Part shown: one piece after another, positions 9,428 through 17,970 of the stretch
Numbering within the stretch: position 1 is the stretch's first letter
Layout: the number at the start of each line of letters is the position of its first letter
Assembly (NCBI GenBank): GCA_964448135.1
Contig: CAYUVH010000058.1
Span: forward strand, 62,001 to 126,000
Direction: 5' to 3'
Length of the DNA stretch: 64,000 nt
Origin: CAYUVH01 sp964448135
GTDB lineage: Bacteria; Verrucomicrobiota; Verrucomicrobiia; Limisphaerales; UBA8199
Made by a program: the position numbers and the translations under genes
Notes under the pieces: model-generated
The model's database searches: none
Told to the model about the DNA's origin: nothing
The model's input: only the letters and a program-made list of their open reading frames with translations

Positions 9428-9967
9428 ATGAAGCACGCGGTTTTCATCGAACGGGACGGAGTTCTCAACCAGGTGCGCCTGGAACGCCAGCAGGCTGTCA
9501 CCCCCACCACGCTGGAAGAGTTCCGCATTAGCACCGACGCCGCCCCGCTGCTCAAGCAATTGCGCGAAGCCGGTCTCCTTATCATCGCCACCACCAACCA
9601 ACCCGGCCTCTCGCACGGCTGCCAATCTCGCCGTGAACTGGACCGCATGCACGACCGCCTCAAGGCCGTGCTGGAATTGGACGACATTTTCGTCTGCCCC
9701 CACGACGCCAGCGACCGCTGTCCCTGCCGCAAACCCAATCCCGGCCTCCTGATCGAAGCCGCTTACAAATGGCATCTCGACATGGATCGTTGCTTCGTGG
9801 TGAGCGACAAATGGCAGGACGCGGAAGCCGCGCGCAGCGCCGGCTGCACTTCCCTGTTGATTGAATCACCGTGGAACGGCCGCGTGCATCGCGACTTCTT
9901 GATGCCGAACCTCGGCGCCGCCGTGAAGAAAATCCTGAGCCTCTGTCACGCCACCGCCGTCGCCTAA
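9428..9967 (+). CDS. HAD-IIIA (GmhB-like) phosphatase family protein with Glu in place of the nucleophile Asp
   Basis: 179 residues, matching D-glycero-D-manno-heptose 1,7-bisphosphate 7-phosphatase and histidinol-phosphatase relatives. Motif II is ATTNQPG. A GmhB-type zinc loop is present as CPHDASDRCPCRKPNPG. Motif IV reads VVSDKWQDAEAARSAGC. Motif I, normally D-x-D-G with the first Asp as phosphoryl acceptor, reads FIERDGVL, so Glu8 stands in the nucleophile position. The protein may be inactive, altered in chemistry, or a binding protein; a subfamily-wide substitution is also possible. A GT9 glycosyltransferase lies 1 kb away on the other strand, which fits an LPS-heptose context. Its stop overlaps the convergent gene's stop. 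Confidence 0.75.
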   Translation: MKHAVFIERDGVLNQVRLERQQAVTPTTLEEFRISTDAAPLLKQLREAGLLIIATTNQPGLSHGCQSRRELDRMHDRLKAVLELDDIFVCPHDASDRCPCRKPNPGLLIEAAYKWHLDMDRCFVVSDKWQDAEAARSAGCTSLLIESPWNGRVHRDFLMPNLGAAVKKILSLCHATAVA

Positions 9968-10839
9968 GGCTTGCCGGCCGGCAGCGGCTCCGGTGGTTTG
10001 GTGGCGGCCGCGGCCGCCTCGCTGTCCGTCGGCCGTTTCAAACCGTTCGCGACCGTGACCTTCCCGTCGGCATCCGTCTTCAATTTGGGCCGGGATGGCC
10101 CGGTCCAATCGTAAGTCTCCCGCGTCAACAGTTCTCCGTCCGGACTAAACACCGTGTAGCTGTAGGCCCGGGGCCCGTTCTGGTAAAGCACGTGCAGCTT
10201 GCTTTCCCGGTCCACCAACGGTTCGGGTTCGCTGAAGGAAACCATCTGGCCGATCGGCACCACGCGATAAACCTTCCCGCTCACCGCATCCATCACGCGC
10301 AAATAAAGCCGGAGCTGCGAATGCAGATATCGCGCTTGTTGCAGCATATAGCGGCGCGTGTCCAGCGGGGCATTCGTCCCATCCCCCTTCAACGGCAACC
10401 CAACCGTCGTTTCCCACAGGCTCGTTCCATTGATGATGTCAAAGCTGCGCGGCTCGCTGGTCAGATTCTGTTTCCAAGCCTTGAGGTTCACCGTGGCGCG
10501 CAACGCGTAATGGCCCTGCCGGTTCATCTCGAAATACGGCGCGATGTCCACCCGCTTGGTCGCGCGCTTGGAGGAATCCAGCTTGAAGTTGTCGGCCACC
10601 GGCACGAAGTCCAGTTGTCTCACCGCGCCGCCGTCCTTGGCCTCGATCGAAAATGTCAGCCAATCCGGCTCCGTGCCAAGTTGAATGCTCTGGCCCGCGC
10701 GGTTGGTCAGGCGGACCGTGGCTACCATGGGCTCGCCGGCCAGATATTGGTCTTGGTCCAGTTCCACCTCCAATGTGACCTGCGCCGTCACGCGCAGAAG
10801 CGAAAACCCCAAAACCCCAAAAACCAGCGCGCGTTTCAT
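9964..10839 (-). CDS. Secreted hypothetical protein
   Basis: 291 residues. A signal peptide (KRALVFGVLGFSLLRVTAQ) is followed by an immunoglobulin-like beta-rich region, VTLEVELDQDQYLAGEPMVATVRLTN, of the kind used for extracellular or envelope interaction domains. The C-terminal ~60 residues are low complexity, Ala/Pro/Lys rich. I do not recognise a catalytic family. The stop codon overlaps by 4 nt that of the convergent HAD gene (TAG on minus within CTAA). About 80 bp separates it from the downstream minus-strand GT9 gene; it may be separately transcribed. Confidence 0.7.
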   Translation of the reverse strand: MKRALVFGVLGFSLLRVTAQVTLEVELDQDQYLAGEPMVATVRLTNRAGQSIQLGTEPDWLTFSIEAKDGGAVRQLDFVPVADNFKLDSSKRATKRVDIAPYFEMNRQGHYALRATVNLKAWKQNLTSEPRSFDIINGTSLWETTVGLPLKGDGTNAPLDTRRYMLQQARYLHSQLRLYLRVMDAVSGKVYRVVPIGQMVSFSEPEPLVDRESKLHVLYQNGPRAYSYTVFSPDGELLTRETYDWTGPSRPKLKTDADGKVTVANGLKRPTDSEAAAAATKPPEPLPAGKP

Positions 10840-10919
10840 TTCACCAATATTATAGGTGGCGGGCTCGAACCCGGCAACTGGGGAATATACTTAGGACCAC
10901 AACCAAATCCCAAACCTCG

Positions 10920-11936
10920 TCACCGTGCCAGGGCTGTCAGGGCGCGGGCCAGCACCAATTCCGGCGTGATGGAAGTGAGGCACTCCAATTGCCGCCGGTT
11001 CGCGCAGGACGGTTTTTCACAGGGCGAACACGGCAAGGGATGGCGCAGTACGCTGTCCGGTTGGCCATAGGGGCCGGTGAGCTGCGGATCCGTCGGTCCA
11101 TACAGGGAGACCACTGGTATTCCCAACGCGCTGGCAAGATGCAGTGGCCCGGTGTCGTTCGTGATCATCAACTCGGTGGAACGAATCCACTCCACCAGTT
11201 CCTGAAGTGATAGTTGCCCGCTCAAATCGAGGCATCGTTCGGGTGCTCCACGCACAACGGTTTGTGCCAGTTGCTGTTCCTCCCTGCCGCCGAGCACGGC
11301 GAAACGCACGTCTGGTCGCGCCGCTGACAAGCGCCGGACCACTTCTGCGAAGGACTCCGCCGGCCATCGCTTGTTCAGCCAGCGTGCGCCGGGCTGGATG
11401 GCGATCCACCGCGACGAATCCACCGGCCATTTTTTGCGAATTTGGGCCGCGATCTCCGGCCGCTTCGGCAGCCACGGAAAATCCGTCACCGCCGGCACTT
11501 TCATAAACTGCAGTACGCCGAGATACCAATCCACCGCGTGCTGTTCGGTAAACGGACGGGAATAGACGTAGTCGTACAACGCGCGCGCGCCTTCACGCGG
11601 CTCATTGATTCCTACGGTGCAACCTCCATTGACCGCCCACGCAAAAAATCCGCTACGCGCGAGGCCTTGTAAATCGATCACCCAGTCGAAACGCTGGGCG
11701 CGCGTCCAACGCAGCGTGTGCCAGGCTTTCAGCCAGGTCTTCGGTGAACTCCAGCCCTGGCGCTCAAAGCGCAGGATACCGGTCAAATCCGGATCACCTT
11801 CGAGCAAAGGCGCGAGACTCGAGGCCAACCACCAATGGATCCGGCTCTCCGGCCAATGCCTTTTGATGGACCGCAGCACCGGCAACGCCTGCACGACGTC
11901 ACCCAGGGAGCTGGGCTTGAGGATGAGTATTCTCAA
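10920..11936 (-). CDS. Glycosyltransferase family 9 (heptosyltransferase-like)
   Basis: 338 residues, typical for GT9 (WaaC/WaaF/WaaQ) enzymes that add ADP-heptose to the LPS inner core at the cytoplasmic face. Diagnostic parts are the N-terminal ILILKPSSLGDVVQALPVL, the central AIQPGARWLNKRWPAESFAEV, and the sugar-nucleotide motif NDTGPLHLASALGIPVVSLYGPTDP. The C-terminal cysteine cluster (CSPCEKPSC) is common in the family. It is the last gene of a minus-strand run, 43 bp after the metallophosphoesterase. The precise acceptor and sugar are unknown. Confidence 0.88.
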   Translation of the reverse strand: MRILILKPSSLGDVVQALPVLRSIKRHWPESRIHWWLASSLAPLLEGDPDLTGILRFERQGWSSPKTWLKAWHTLRWTRAQRFDWVIDLQGLARSGFFAWAVNGGCTVGINEPREGARALYDYVYSRPFTEQHAVDWYLGVLQFMKVPAVTDFPWLPKRPEIAAQIRKKWPVDSSRWIAIQPGARWLNKRWPAESFAEVVRRLSAARPDVRFAVLGGREEQQLAQTVVRGAPERCLDLSGQLSLQELVEWIRSTELMITNDTGPLHLASALGIPVVSLYGPTDPQLTGPYGQPDSVLRHPLPCSPCEKPSCANRRQLECLTSITPELVLARALTALAR

Positions 11937-11979
11937 TTAGCGGAAAACCACTGCCGTCAACGGCAGCCACCGCGGCGGA

Positions 11980-12702
11980 TCAGCGTCCGAATGCGAGGCG
12001 CTCCGCCAAACGCGGCGGCAGGCCGGCATCGAGGATCTTTTTCTGCGCGGCGGGAATATCGTAGTCCAGCCGGCGCAGTTCGATCGTGCCTTCGTCCATG
12101 TTGTAGACGACATAGGCCGCCTTGGGATTGTTATCCCGGGGCTGGCCGATTGCGCCGACGTTGACGAAGTACTTCTTGCCCGGTTCGACTTTGAATTTCG
12201 AATAGGTGCCGCCGCGGACGAGATTGTCGCGGATGAACGCCACGGGCACATGCGTGTGGCCGAAAAAGCAGACGCCCGTGTTCTGATACGTGAGGCTGGC
12301 TGCGGCCGCCAGCTTGTCGAACACGTAACCCCAGCGCTGGGGACCGTCGAGCGTGGCGTGGACGATCGTGAAATTATTGACGATGCGCGTGTATTTCAGG
12401 TCGCGGAGCCAGGCGCGGTCTTCTTCGGAAAGCTGCTTGCGCGTCCAATTGACGGCTTCGGCGGCAGCGGGATTGAACCCGTCCAGGGCAGCGTCCGTGG
12501 AACAATATTCATCGTGATTGCCTTTCACGACGGGGATATTCATCTGGCGGACGATATCGAGGCATTCCTTGGGATTCGCGTTGTAGCCGACGACGTCCCC
12601 CAGGCATGCCACGTGCGTGCACCCCTGCTTCTTGATATCGTCCAGAATGACCTGAAACGCCTCCAGGTTGCCGTGGATATCGGCTATAATCGCATACTTC
12701 AT
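11980..12702 (-). CDS. Metallophosphoesterase (YfcE/calcineurin-like)
   Basis: 240 residues with the five metallophosphoesterase blocks in order: ADIHGN (D-x-H), CLGDVVGY (GDxxG), VKGNHDE (GNHD/E), VHATLDG, and FFGHTHVP (GHxH). These ligate two divalent metals and hydrolyse phosphodi- or monoesters. The size and the DIHGNLEAFQVIL opening place it in the YfcE/Ser-Thr-phosphatase-like prokaryotic group. It starts 11 bp after the acylphosphatase stop, so the two are probably co-transcribed. Substrate unknown. Confidence 0.88.
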   Translation of the reverse strand: MKYAIIADIHGNLEAFQVILDDIKKQGCTHVACLGDVVGYNANPKECLDIVRQMNIPVVKGNHDEYCSTDAALDGFNPAAAEAVNWTRKQLSEEDRAWLRDLKYTRIVNNFTIVHATLDGPQRWGYVFDKLAAAASLTYQNTGVCFFGHTHVPVAFIRDNLVRGGTYSKFKVEPGKKYFVNVGAIGQPRDNNPKAAYVVYNMDEGTIELRRLDYDIPAAQKKILDAGLPPRLAERLAFGR

Positions 12703-12713
12703 GTTCCAGCAAA

Positions 12714-13022
12714 CTAACTGACGATCTCGAACCCGCGAAATCCGCCGGCCGCATCGCTCCAGGCAACCTCCTCCTTGCGGATGAAGCTCCCCAGGCCGGA
12801 GTCTCGAATGCCCTGCGCAAATGCCTGCAACTCAGACTCTTCACCCTCGACAACGAGGGCCACACGGCCATCGGCGAGGTTTTTTACCACGCCGGTCACT
12901 TCGTAACCGGCGGCGACCGTCTTGACCGTAAACCGGAATCCTACTCCCTGCACCCTGCCGGAGTAAAGAATGTCCATTCGCTTTCGCTTCACGGCCTCTT
13001 CGGACGCGCAATATGCCACCAT
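12714..13022 (-). CDS. acyP: Acylphosphatase
   Basis: Small cytosolic enzyme that hydrolyses acyl phosphates. The core from DILYSGRVQGVGFRF carries the family signature with the catalytic Arg (GRVQGVGFR), and VTGVVKNLADGRVALVVEG holds the catalytic Asn. I use the ATG giving MVAYCASEEAVKRKRMDIL (102 aa); the second ATG at 12977 (MDILYSG) gives an 87-aa form closer to the usual ~90 residues and may be the true start. First gene of the acylphosphatase-metallophosphoesterase-GT9 run. Confidence 0.88.
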   Translation of the reverse strand: MVAYCASEEAVKRKRMDILYSGRVQGVGFRFTVKTVAAGYEVTGVVKNLADGRVALVVEGEESELQAFAQGIRDSGLGSFIRKEEVAWSDAAGGFRGFEIVS

Positions 13023-13280
13023 TCGACGATTCCCAAAAGGAATTTCAGCCCATGGCGAGCGACCAGTCAGCATAAAGCCACAGTTTCAGCCTTCACGCAA
13101 TCAGTTTATGGGTGAATTCCCATGCCGGGGCGCATCCAAGTTTCTTGGAGGGCAGCGCTAGCGACGAAATATCGGACGCGGGCACCCATTCGTTCCGCCC
13201 GAGTACGGCACAGGTGGGATTTTCGCAGCCCCGGGGGGATGCCATTGGGTCGGGATGGGAGATTTGTAATGGAGAAGCAA

Positions 13281-13413
13281 TGGGGTCCCCTTTTTTTACT
13301 TGGATATACTTTGATGAACCTTGATTGCTGGGGTTTTACTTTGACGGAAGGGTTGACGGGGGGGGTGGACCAAGGGGTGGCATAGTTTGACAAGGTTTGA
13401 TATGACGTGACCG
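13281..13413 (-). repeat. TTTGAC-rich interspersed repeat, copy 1
   Basis: Begins TGGGGTCCCCTTTTTTTACT and continues through GGATATACTTTGATGAACC, TTGATTGCTGGGG and TTTGAC/TATGAC-type units to about GTGACCGG. The reverse complement of 26983-27117 gives the same series in the same order, including ACTTGGATATACTTTGA and TTTGATTGCTGGGG. The copies are in opposite orientation, 13.7 kb apart. The surrounding gap (13023-13731) contains no gene I can support. Confidence 0.75.
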
Positions 13414-13550
13414 GCAGGAAGCGGGGCGACGGAGAATCGAGGAGAAATCTCCGCGGATTGATCGGCGCGATCATACATAAAGTCTACACTTCCATTTGCG
13501 GGCAACCCGGGGGCTGTCCTTCCATACCCAACGACTTTAAGGCGACCACC

Positions 13551-13567
13551 TGGACAACGGTTGTCCA
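13551..13567. promoter_or_regulatory. 17-bp palindrome TGGACAACGGTTGTCCA
   Basis: Perfect dyad, TGGACAAC and GTTGTCCA around one central G, in the gap 165 bp before the small membrane-protein gene at 13732. It could be a repressor-type operator or part of a repeat; no regulator is known for it here. Confidence 0.3.
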
Positions 13568-13731
13568 AGTAGAAAATCGAGGGCAGTTCGAAATCGGCAC
13601 CCCTCTGGCAGGCTGCTGCCCGTCACGGTGAGGCTGTGGGTTCCCTCCATGGGTATCATAGCACGGAGTGGCGAAAAATAATCTCCCACCGTGAAAAATT
13701 ATTTTGGCGCCGAAACGTGGGGGAAACTCAT

Positions 13732-14157
13732 ATGATTCGGACCGTGGCCAAAGGTTTGCCAACAGGTTCTGCCGGGCAGGACGAGGACGTTGCGACTCCG
13801 CAGAAGAATCAGGTCCGAGGGTTCTCGTCGTGGGCGGAGGCCTATCGCAACCGGCGCGAGCAACAGCGGGGCGCGTGGAAGGCCACAAAGAACTCACTGC
13901 ACATCACCGTTTGTTTCGGCTTTGGAATTCCTCTGCTGTTGGCGGCGCTCGGCTTTCAGACGGTGACCCTGGCCAACGGCTCGTATAACAGCGTTTTGAC
14001 GATTGCGCTCGTGCTCATAATCCTGGCCGACAGCTTCTTTCTCCGAGCTTTTCGGCGAGGCGGGCTGATGGTTCGCTGCGTCAGCGTGCTCCTGATGCTA
14101 CCGACTATATACATTGTCGTCGATTTCATCCGGCGCTCCTCGTCCTTCTTTAGGTGA
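13732..14157 (+). CDS. Small membrane protein, three predicted TM segments
   Basis: 141 residues from the ATG at 13732, preceded by a purine-rich GGGGGAAA. A ~60-residue charged cytoplasmic region (GFSSWAEAYRNRREQQRGAWKA) is followed by three hydrophobic segments: ITVCFGFGIPLLLAALGF, VLTIALVLIILADSFFL, and SVLLMLPTIYIVVDFI. No known family. The frame is open upstream to 13636, but that stretch lacks protein character. It sits alone in a repeat-rich gap. Confidence 0.5.
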   Translation: MIRTVAKGLPTGSAGQDEDVATPQKNQVRGFSSWAEAYRNRREQQRGAWKATKNSLHITVCFGFGIPLLLAALGFQTVTLANGSYNSVLTIALVLIILADSFFLRAFRRGGLMVRCVSVLLMLPTIYIVVDFIRRSSSFFR

Positions 14158-14349
14158 GGGTGGTGTTTCCTGCGAGGCCGCTGCCCCAACGAGGAGAAGC
14201 TCTTCATCTTCAACGCCTTTCTGGTCAAACGCGGCTGGCAGGACAACCAGGTGGCGGAACTGGAGGAAAAGAAACGCGCCCGGGGTTTTGCGGGTCGCGC
14301 TGATATCCAGACGTTTTTGATTTCCATTGGGCCGATGAGAATGAAGCCT
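14158..14349 (+). pseudogene. Possible decayed coding fragment
   Basis: After the stop of the small membrane gene a frame stays open and reads protein-like: CPNEEKLFIFNAFLVKRGW, then DNQVAELEEKKRARGF. It has no start codon of its own near the beginning and runs into a TTCGTCATT repeat. I do not recognise the family. It may be a gene remnant or chance; very uncertain. Confidence 0.25.
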
Positions 14350-14400
14350 GAAGAGGGCGCTCTCAGCTCGTACGGAAATCCCATCCGATTCGCAATTCGG

Positions 14401-14442
14401 ACTTCGTCATTCTTTCGTGCTTCGTCATTCGGATTTCGTCAT
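14401..14442. repeat. TTCGTCATT short repeat
   Basis: Three copies of TTCGTCATT (starting 14403, 14421 and 14434) separated by related C/T-rich sequence. A low-complexity interspersed type. The remaining ~100 bp to the next gene shows nothing else. Confidence 0.55.
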
Positions 14443-14548
14443 TTTCCTGCGCCTTTTGACATTGCAGCCCCGCCCCACCCGTTTATATTAACTGCCCGCG
14501 CCACGGAAACCGCCCGTAACGGGCCGTCGCGGCGCAAGTTAGTCCGGC

Positions 14549-15307
14549 ATGAAAACCGATAAACACAACGCGATCGTCCTTTCCAGCGCGTCCGAAAAGG
14601 ACGTGCTCAAACAATTCGTCGGCCTGATGAAGAACTCGCCGCTGCCGGAGGACGAGGTCCTCCCGAACCTGGGCATGTTCCTCAGCTCGAAGGCGATGTC
14701 GCGGATCCTGTTCTTCTACGAGATCTACAAAAAGATTCTCAACTCCCACGGCGTGATCATGGAGTTTGGCGTGCGCTGGGGGCAGACGCTTTCGATTCTC
14801 GCGGCGTTGCGCGGCATCTTCGAGCCGTTCAACCGCCACCGCAAGATCATCGGCTTCGACACGTTCGCCGGCCTCAAGGGCGTGAGCGAACTCGACGGCA
14901 AGCTCAGCAAGTCCGCCGACGGCCATTTCGGCGTTTCGGAAGATTACGAGCAATACCTCGCCCAACTCATGGCGATGCAGGAAGCGCTGAATCCGATTCC
15001 GCACCTCAAGAAATTCGAACTGGTGAAGGGCGACGGCTGCGAGACGGTCTCGCGCTACATGAAGGATCACCCGGAGACGATCATCTCGCTGGCGATCTTT
15101 GACTTCGACATTTACAAGCCGACGAAGGCCGCAATGGAGGCGATCAAGCCGCGCCTGTGCAAGGGCAGCATCGTGGTGTTCGACGAATTGTGCGACGACA
15201 TCTTCCCCGGTGAGACGGTGGCGCTGGACGAGGTGTTCGGCATCACCAACTGCCGCGTGCAGCGCATGCCGATGACGGCGCGCGTGTCCTACATGGAGAT
15301 CCTGTAA
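14549..15307 (+). CDS. TylF/MycF-like class I SAM-dependent methyltransferase
   Basis: 252 residues. The SAM-binding region is GVIMEFGVRWGQTLSILAAL followed by KIIGFDTFAGLKGVSE, the pattern of the TylF/macrocin-O-methyltransferase family that methylates sugar hydroxyls. ISLAIFDFDIYKPTKAAMEAI and IVVFDELCDD match the metal-binding part of that fold. It overlaps the transketolase N-subunit by 1 nt (TAATG) and is first in a four-gene operon with a split transketolase and a sugar epimerase, so a role in tailoring an unusual glycan sugar is likely but inferred. Confidence 0.75.
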   Translation: MKTDKHNAIVLSSASEKDVLKQFVGLMKNSPLPEDEVLPNLGMFLSSKAMSRILFFYEIYKKILNSHGVIMEFGVRWGQTLSILAALRGIFEPFNRHRKIIGFDTFAGLKGVSELDGKLSKSADGHFGVSEDYEQYLAQLMAMQEALNPIPHLKKFELVKGDGCETVSRYMKDHPETIISLAIFDFDIYKPTKAAMEAIKPRLCKGSIVVFDELCDDIFPGETVALDEVFGITNCRVQRMPMTARVSYMEIL

Positions 15308-16092
15308 TGGCCGCGATGGCTCCCGCCTGCCGCGAAATCCGCCGCAGCATCCTCAACGCTTCCCGCAACAGCGGCCACGGCCACATCCCGACGTCGTTCT
15401 CGATCGTCGAGCTGCTCTGCTCCGTTTACGAGACGATGAAGCACGACCCGAAGAATCCCCAGTGGGACGGGCGCGACATTTTTATTTTGAGCAAGGGCCA
15501 CGGCGCGCTCGGGTTTTACGCGGTGCTCTCGCACTACGGTTATTTTCCTCAGGAAGAACTGAAGACGTTCGGCGCGTTTCAATCGCGACTGGGTTGTCAT
15601 CCCGACCGGTTCAAGGTCCCGGGCGCCGAAGCGTCCACCGGTTCGCTCGGCCACGGCATCGCGCTGGCGGTCGGCGTGGCGCTGGCGTTCAAGATGCAGA
15701 AATCGCCGCGGCAGGTTTACACGCTGGTCGGCGACGGCGAAGCGAACGAAGGTTCGGTCTGGGAGGCCATCATGGTGGCCACGCATCAGAAGCTGGATAA
15801 CCTCACAATTCTTTACGATAGCAACCGCTCACAGGTCCGCTCGATGCACATCCCGAATCCGGCGGACCGGCTGAAAGCGTTTGGCTGCGTGACTTACGAA
15901 GTGGACGGACACGATCTGGGCGCGCTGAAGGCCGCGATCAAGAAACCGGCGGACAACGTCCGCGCGGTGGTCGCGGAAACAACGAAAGGCCACGGCTGCA
16001 CGACGCTCACGGCGAACATGTTCGAGTGGCACCGCAAGTCGCCGAAACCCGAGGAAATGGAAGTCCTCTTGAAGGAACTGGAGGGCGTATGA
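15307..16092 (+). CDS. Transketolase, N-terminal (ThDP-binding) subunit
   Basis: 261 residues corresponding to the first half of transketolase. The thiamine-diphosphate motif is VGDGEANEGSVWEAIMVAT, ending at NLTILYDSN, and HIPTSFSIVELL supplies the early active-site region. Paired with the next ORF it would form a heteromeric C2-transfer enzyme. Such split transketolases occur in surface-sugar and antibiotic-sugar clusters as well as in central metabolism. Overlaps both neighbours by 1 to 4 nt, so translation is coupled. Confidence 0.88.
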   Translation: MAAMAPACREIRRSILNASRNSGHGHIPTSFSIVELLCSVYETMKHDPKNPQWDGRDIFILSKGHGALGFYAVLSHYGYFPQEELKTFGAFQSRLGCHPDRFKVPGAEASTGSLGHGIALAVGVALAFKMQKSPRQVYTLVGDGEANEGSVWEAIMVATHQKLDNLTILYDSNRSQVRSMHIPNPADRLKAFGCVTYEVDGHDLGALKAAIKKPADNVRAVVAETTKGHGCTTLTANMFEWHRKSPKPEEMEVLLKELEGV

Positions 16093-16973
16093 GGAAGCAG
16101 TTTAAGGACACGCTCACCGAACTCGCCGCCCAGGACGACAAGCTGGTCGTGATCCTCGGCGATATCAGCCACTTCCTGTTCATGCCGTTCCAGGAGAAGC
16201 ACCCGACCCGCTTCTTCAACATGGGCATTTGCGAAAACACGCTCATCAGCGTGGCGGCGGGACTGAGCTCGCAGGGATTTTTCCCTTTCGTCCATACCAT
16301 CACACCGTTCATCACCGAGCGGTGTCTCGAGCAGATCAAGCTCGATCTTTGCTACAATCGCTTTGGCGCGAACATAGTCTCTACCGGCGCGTCGTTCGAT
16401 TACGCGTGGGACGGCGCGACGCATCACGCTTACACCGACCTTGCGATTTTGCGGTTAATGCCCGGTATGGAAGTCACGCAGCCGGGCTCCAAGAAGGAGC
16501 TGGATACGCTGATTCGCAGCCAGTATCGCAACGGCAATCCGACCTACTATCGTCTCTCCGACCACAGCCACGGCCTGGACTTGCCGGTGGAGTTCGGCAA
16601 AGCGGCGATCGTGAAGGACACCGGCGCGCCGGTCACGATCATGACCGCCGGCCCCATCCTCGCGAACGTGATGGAAGCCTGCAAGGATCTGCCCGTGAAC
16701 CTGGTGTATTTCAACACCATCAAGCCGATTGACCGCGATGTCATCGAACGCTTCCGGCACACGAAGATCCTCGTCGTGCATGATGCGTTCGGTTTGCGCG
16801 AGGCCATCAGCGAGATTCCCGATCTTTCCGTCGCGTCGCTGGGCATTCCCGACCAGTTTTGCGTGTGGTATGGGACGGTGCACGACATTCGCAAAATGAT
16901 CCGGCTGGACCCCGCCTCCATCCGCGAGGCGGTGCAGGCCCGGCTGAAAGAGGCGGGAGACACGGCCCGGTGA
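16089..16973 (+). CDS. Transketolase, C-terminal (pyrimidine-binding) subunit
   Basis: 294 residues from the ATG in the ATGA overlap with the N-subunit; the longer open frame back to 16026 is ignored. It matches the transketolase central and C-terminal domains: RFFNMGICENTLISVAAGLS supplies the catalytic Glu, followed by FPFVHTITPFITERCLEQIK, and the last ~110 residues form the C-terminal domain (VTIMTAGPILANVMEA). Partner of the preceding gene. Confidence 0.87.
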   Translation: MRKQFKDTLTELAAQDDKLVVILGDISHFLFMPFQEKHPTRFFNMGICENTLISVAAGLSSQGFFPFVHTITPFITERCLEQIKLDLCYNRFGANIVSTGASFDYAWDGATHHAYTDLAILRLMPGMEVTQPGSKKELDTLIRSQYRNGNPTYYRLSDHSHGLDLPVEFGKAAIVKDTGAPVTIMTAGPILANVMEACKDLPVNLVYFNTIKPIDRDVIERFRHTKILVVHDAFGLREAISEIPDLSVASLGIPDQFCVWYGTVHDIRKMIRLDPASIREAVQARLKEAGDTAR

Positions 16974-17941
16974 CGGACCTCGACTTTTTCCGGAGCAAAA
17001 AAACGCTGGTCACCGGCGGCTCCGGATTCGTCGGGAGCCACATCGTCGAAGCGCTGCTGGAACGCGACGCTTCCGTCCGCATCACGCTGCACAAGAACTC
17101 CAGTCGCATCACGGACAAGCGCATCGAGTCCGTCCCTGCCGATCTTGCGAGCCTCGACGATTGCCGCAAAGCCGTGCGCGGCGCGCAATGTGTCTTTCAC
17201 GCCGCCGGCGTTGTCTTCGGCGCGGGCGCCGGCACGGCCGCCGTGATGGGCGGCATCACGCAAAATCTCATTCTCACCGCGCGCATGCTCCACGCCGCGT
17301 GGCTCGAAGGGGCGGAACGGTTCCTCGTTTTCAGCAGCAGCACCGCCTATCCGGCCGCGGATCATCCGATGAAGGAGGACGAACTCTGGTCCGCCCCGCC
17401 CTTCCAGGGATACTTTGGCTACGGCTGGATGCGCCGCTATATCGAACGCCTCAGCGAATACGTCGCCTCCAAATCCAGCCTGCAGATCGCCCTCGTCCGC
17501 CCCACCGCCGTTTACGGCCGCTGGGACAATTTCGATCCCGCCGCCGGCCACGTAATCCCCGCCCTCATCCGCCGCGCCGTCGCGAAGGAAAATCCCTTCG
17601 TCATCTGGGGCACCGGCAACGAAGTCCGCGACTTCCTCCACGTCAAAGACCTCGCGCTCGGCTGCCTGCTCATGCTGGCCAAGCACGCGAAGTGTGATCC
17701 CGTGAACATCGGCTACGGCCAGGGCGTCACCATCCGCGAAGTCGCCACCGCCATTCTCAAAGCCGCGGGTCACGACCAGGCCCAGGTCCAATTCGACGCC
17801 ACCAAACCCAGCGCGATTCCCATCCGCCGGGTGGATACGGGCAAGGCTGACAAATTGCTGGGTTTCCGTCCGCAGATTTCGCTCGAAGCGGGAGTGACGG
17901 ACACGGTGGAGTGGTTTCAATCACAGGCTCAAAACAAATAA
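16970..17941 (+). CDS. NAD-dependent epimerase/dehydratase (extended SDR)
   Basis: 323 residues starting at a GTG in a GTGA overlap with the transketolase C-subunit. The NAD-binding motif is TGGSGFVGSH, followed by VFHAAGVVFGAG, SSSTAYP with the active-site Ser/Thr, and LVRPTAVYGR. The catalytic YxxxK position reads YGWMR, so Arg replaces the usual Lys. It probably converts a nucleotide sugar in the same pathway as the split transketolase and TylF-like methyltransferase. Last gene of the operon; the OprB porin begins 29 bp later and may still be co-transcribed. Confidence 0.85.
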   Translation: MTDLDFFRSKKTLVTGGSGFVGSHIVEALLERDASVRITLHKNSSRITDKRIESVPADLASLDDCRKAVRGAQCVFHAAGVVFGAGAGTAAVMGGITQNLILTARMLHAAWLEGAERFLVFSSSTAYPAADHPMKEDELWSAPPFQGYFGYGWMRRYIERLSEYVASKSSLQIALVRPTAVYGRWDNFDPAAGHVIPALIRRAVAKENPFVIWGTGNEVRDFLHVKDLALGCLLMLAKHAKCDPVNIGYGQGVTIREVATAILKAAGHDQAQVQFDATKPSAIPIRRVDTGKADKLLGFRPQISLEAGVTDTVEWFQSQAQNK

Positions 17942-17970
17942 CTCGGTTGCGAGGGATTGGAGTATCGGGA

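Noticed and set aside
13106..13631. Several overlapping 60-120 codon frames on both strands
   Set aside because: They translate the TTTGAC repeat and palindromic sequence; similar peptides arise from the second repeat copy, so they are not genes.
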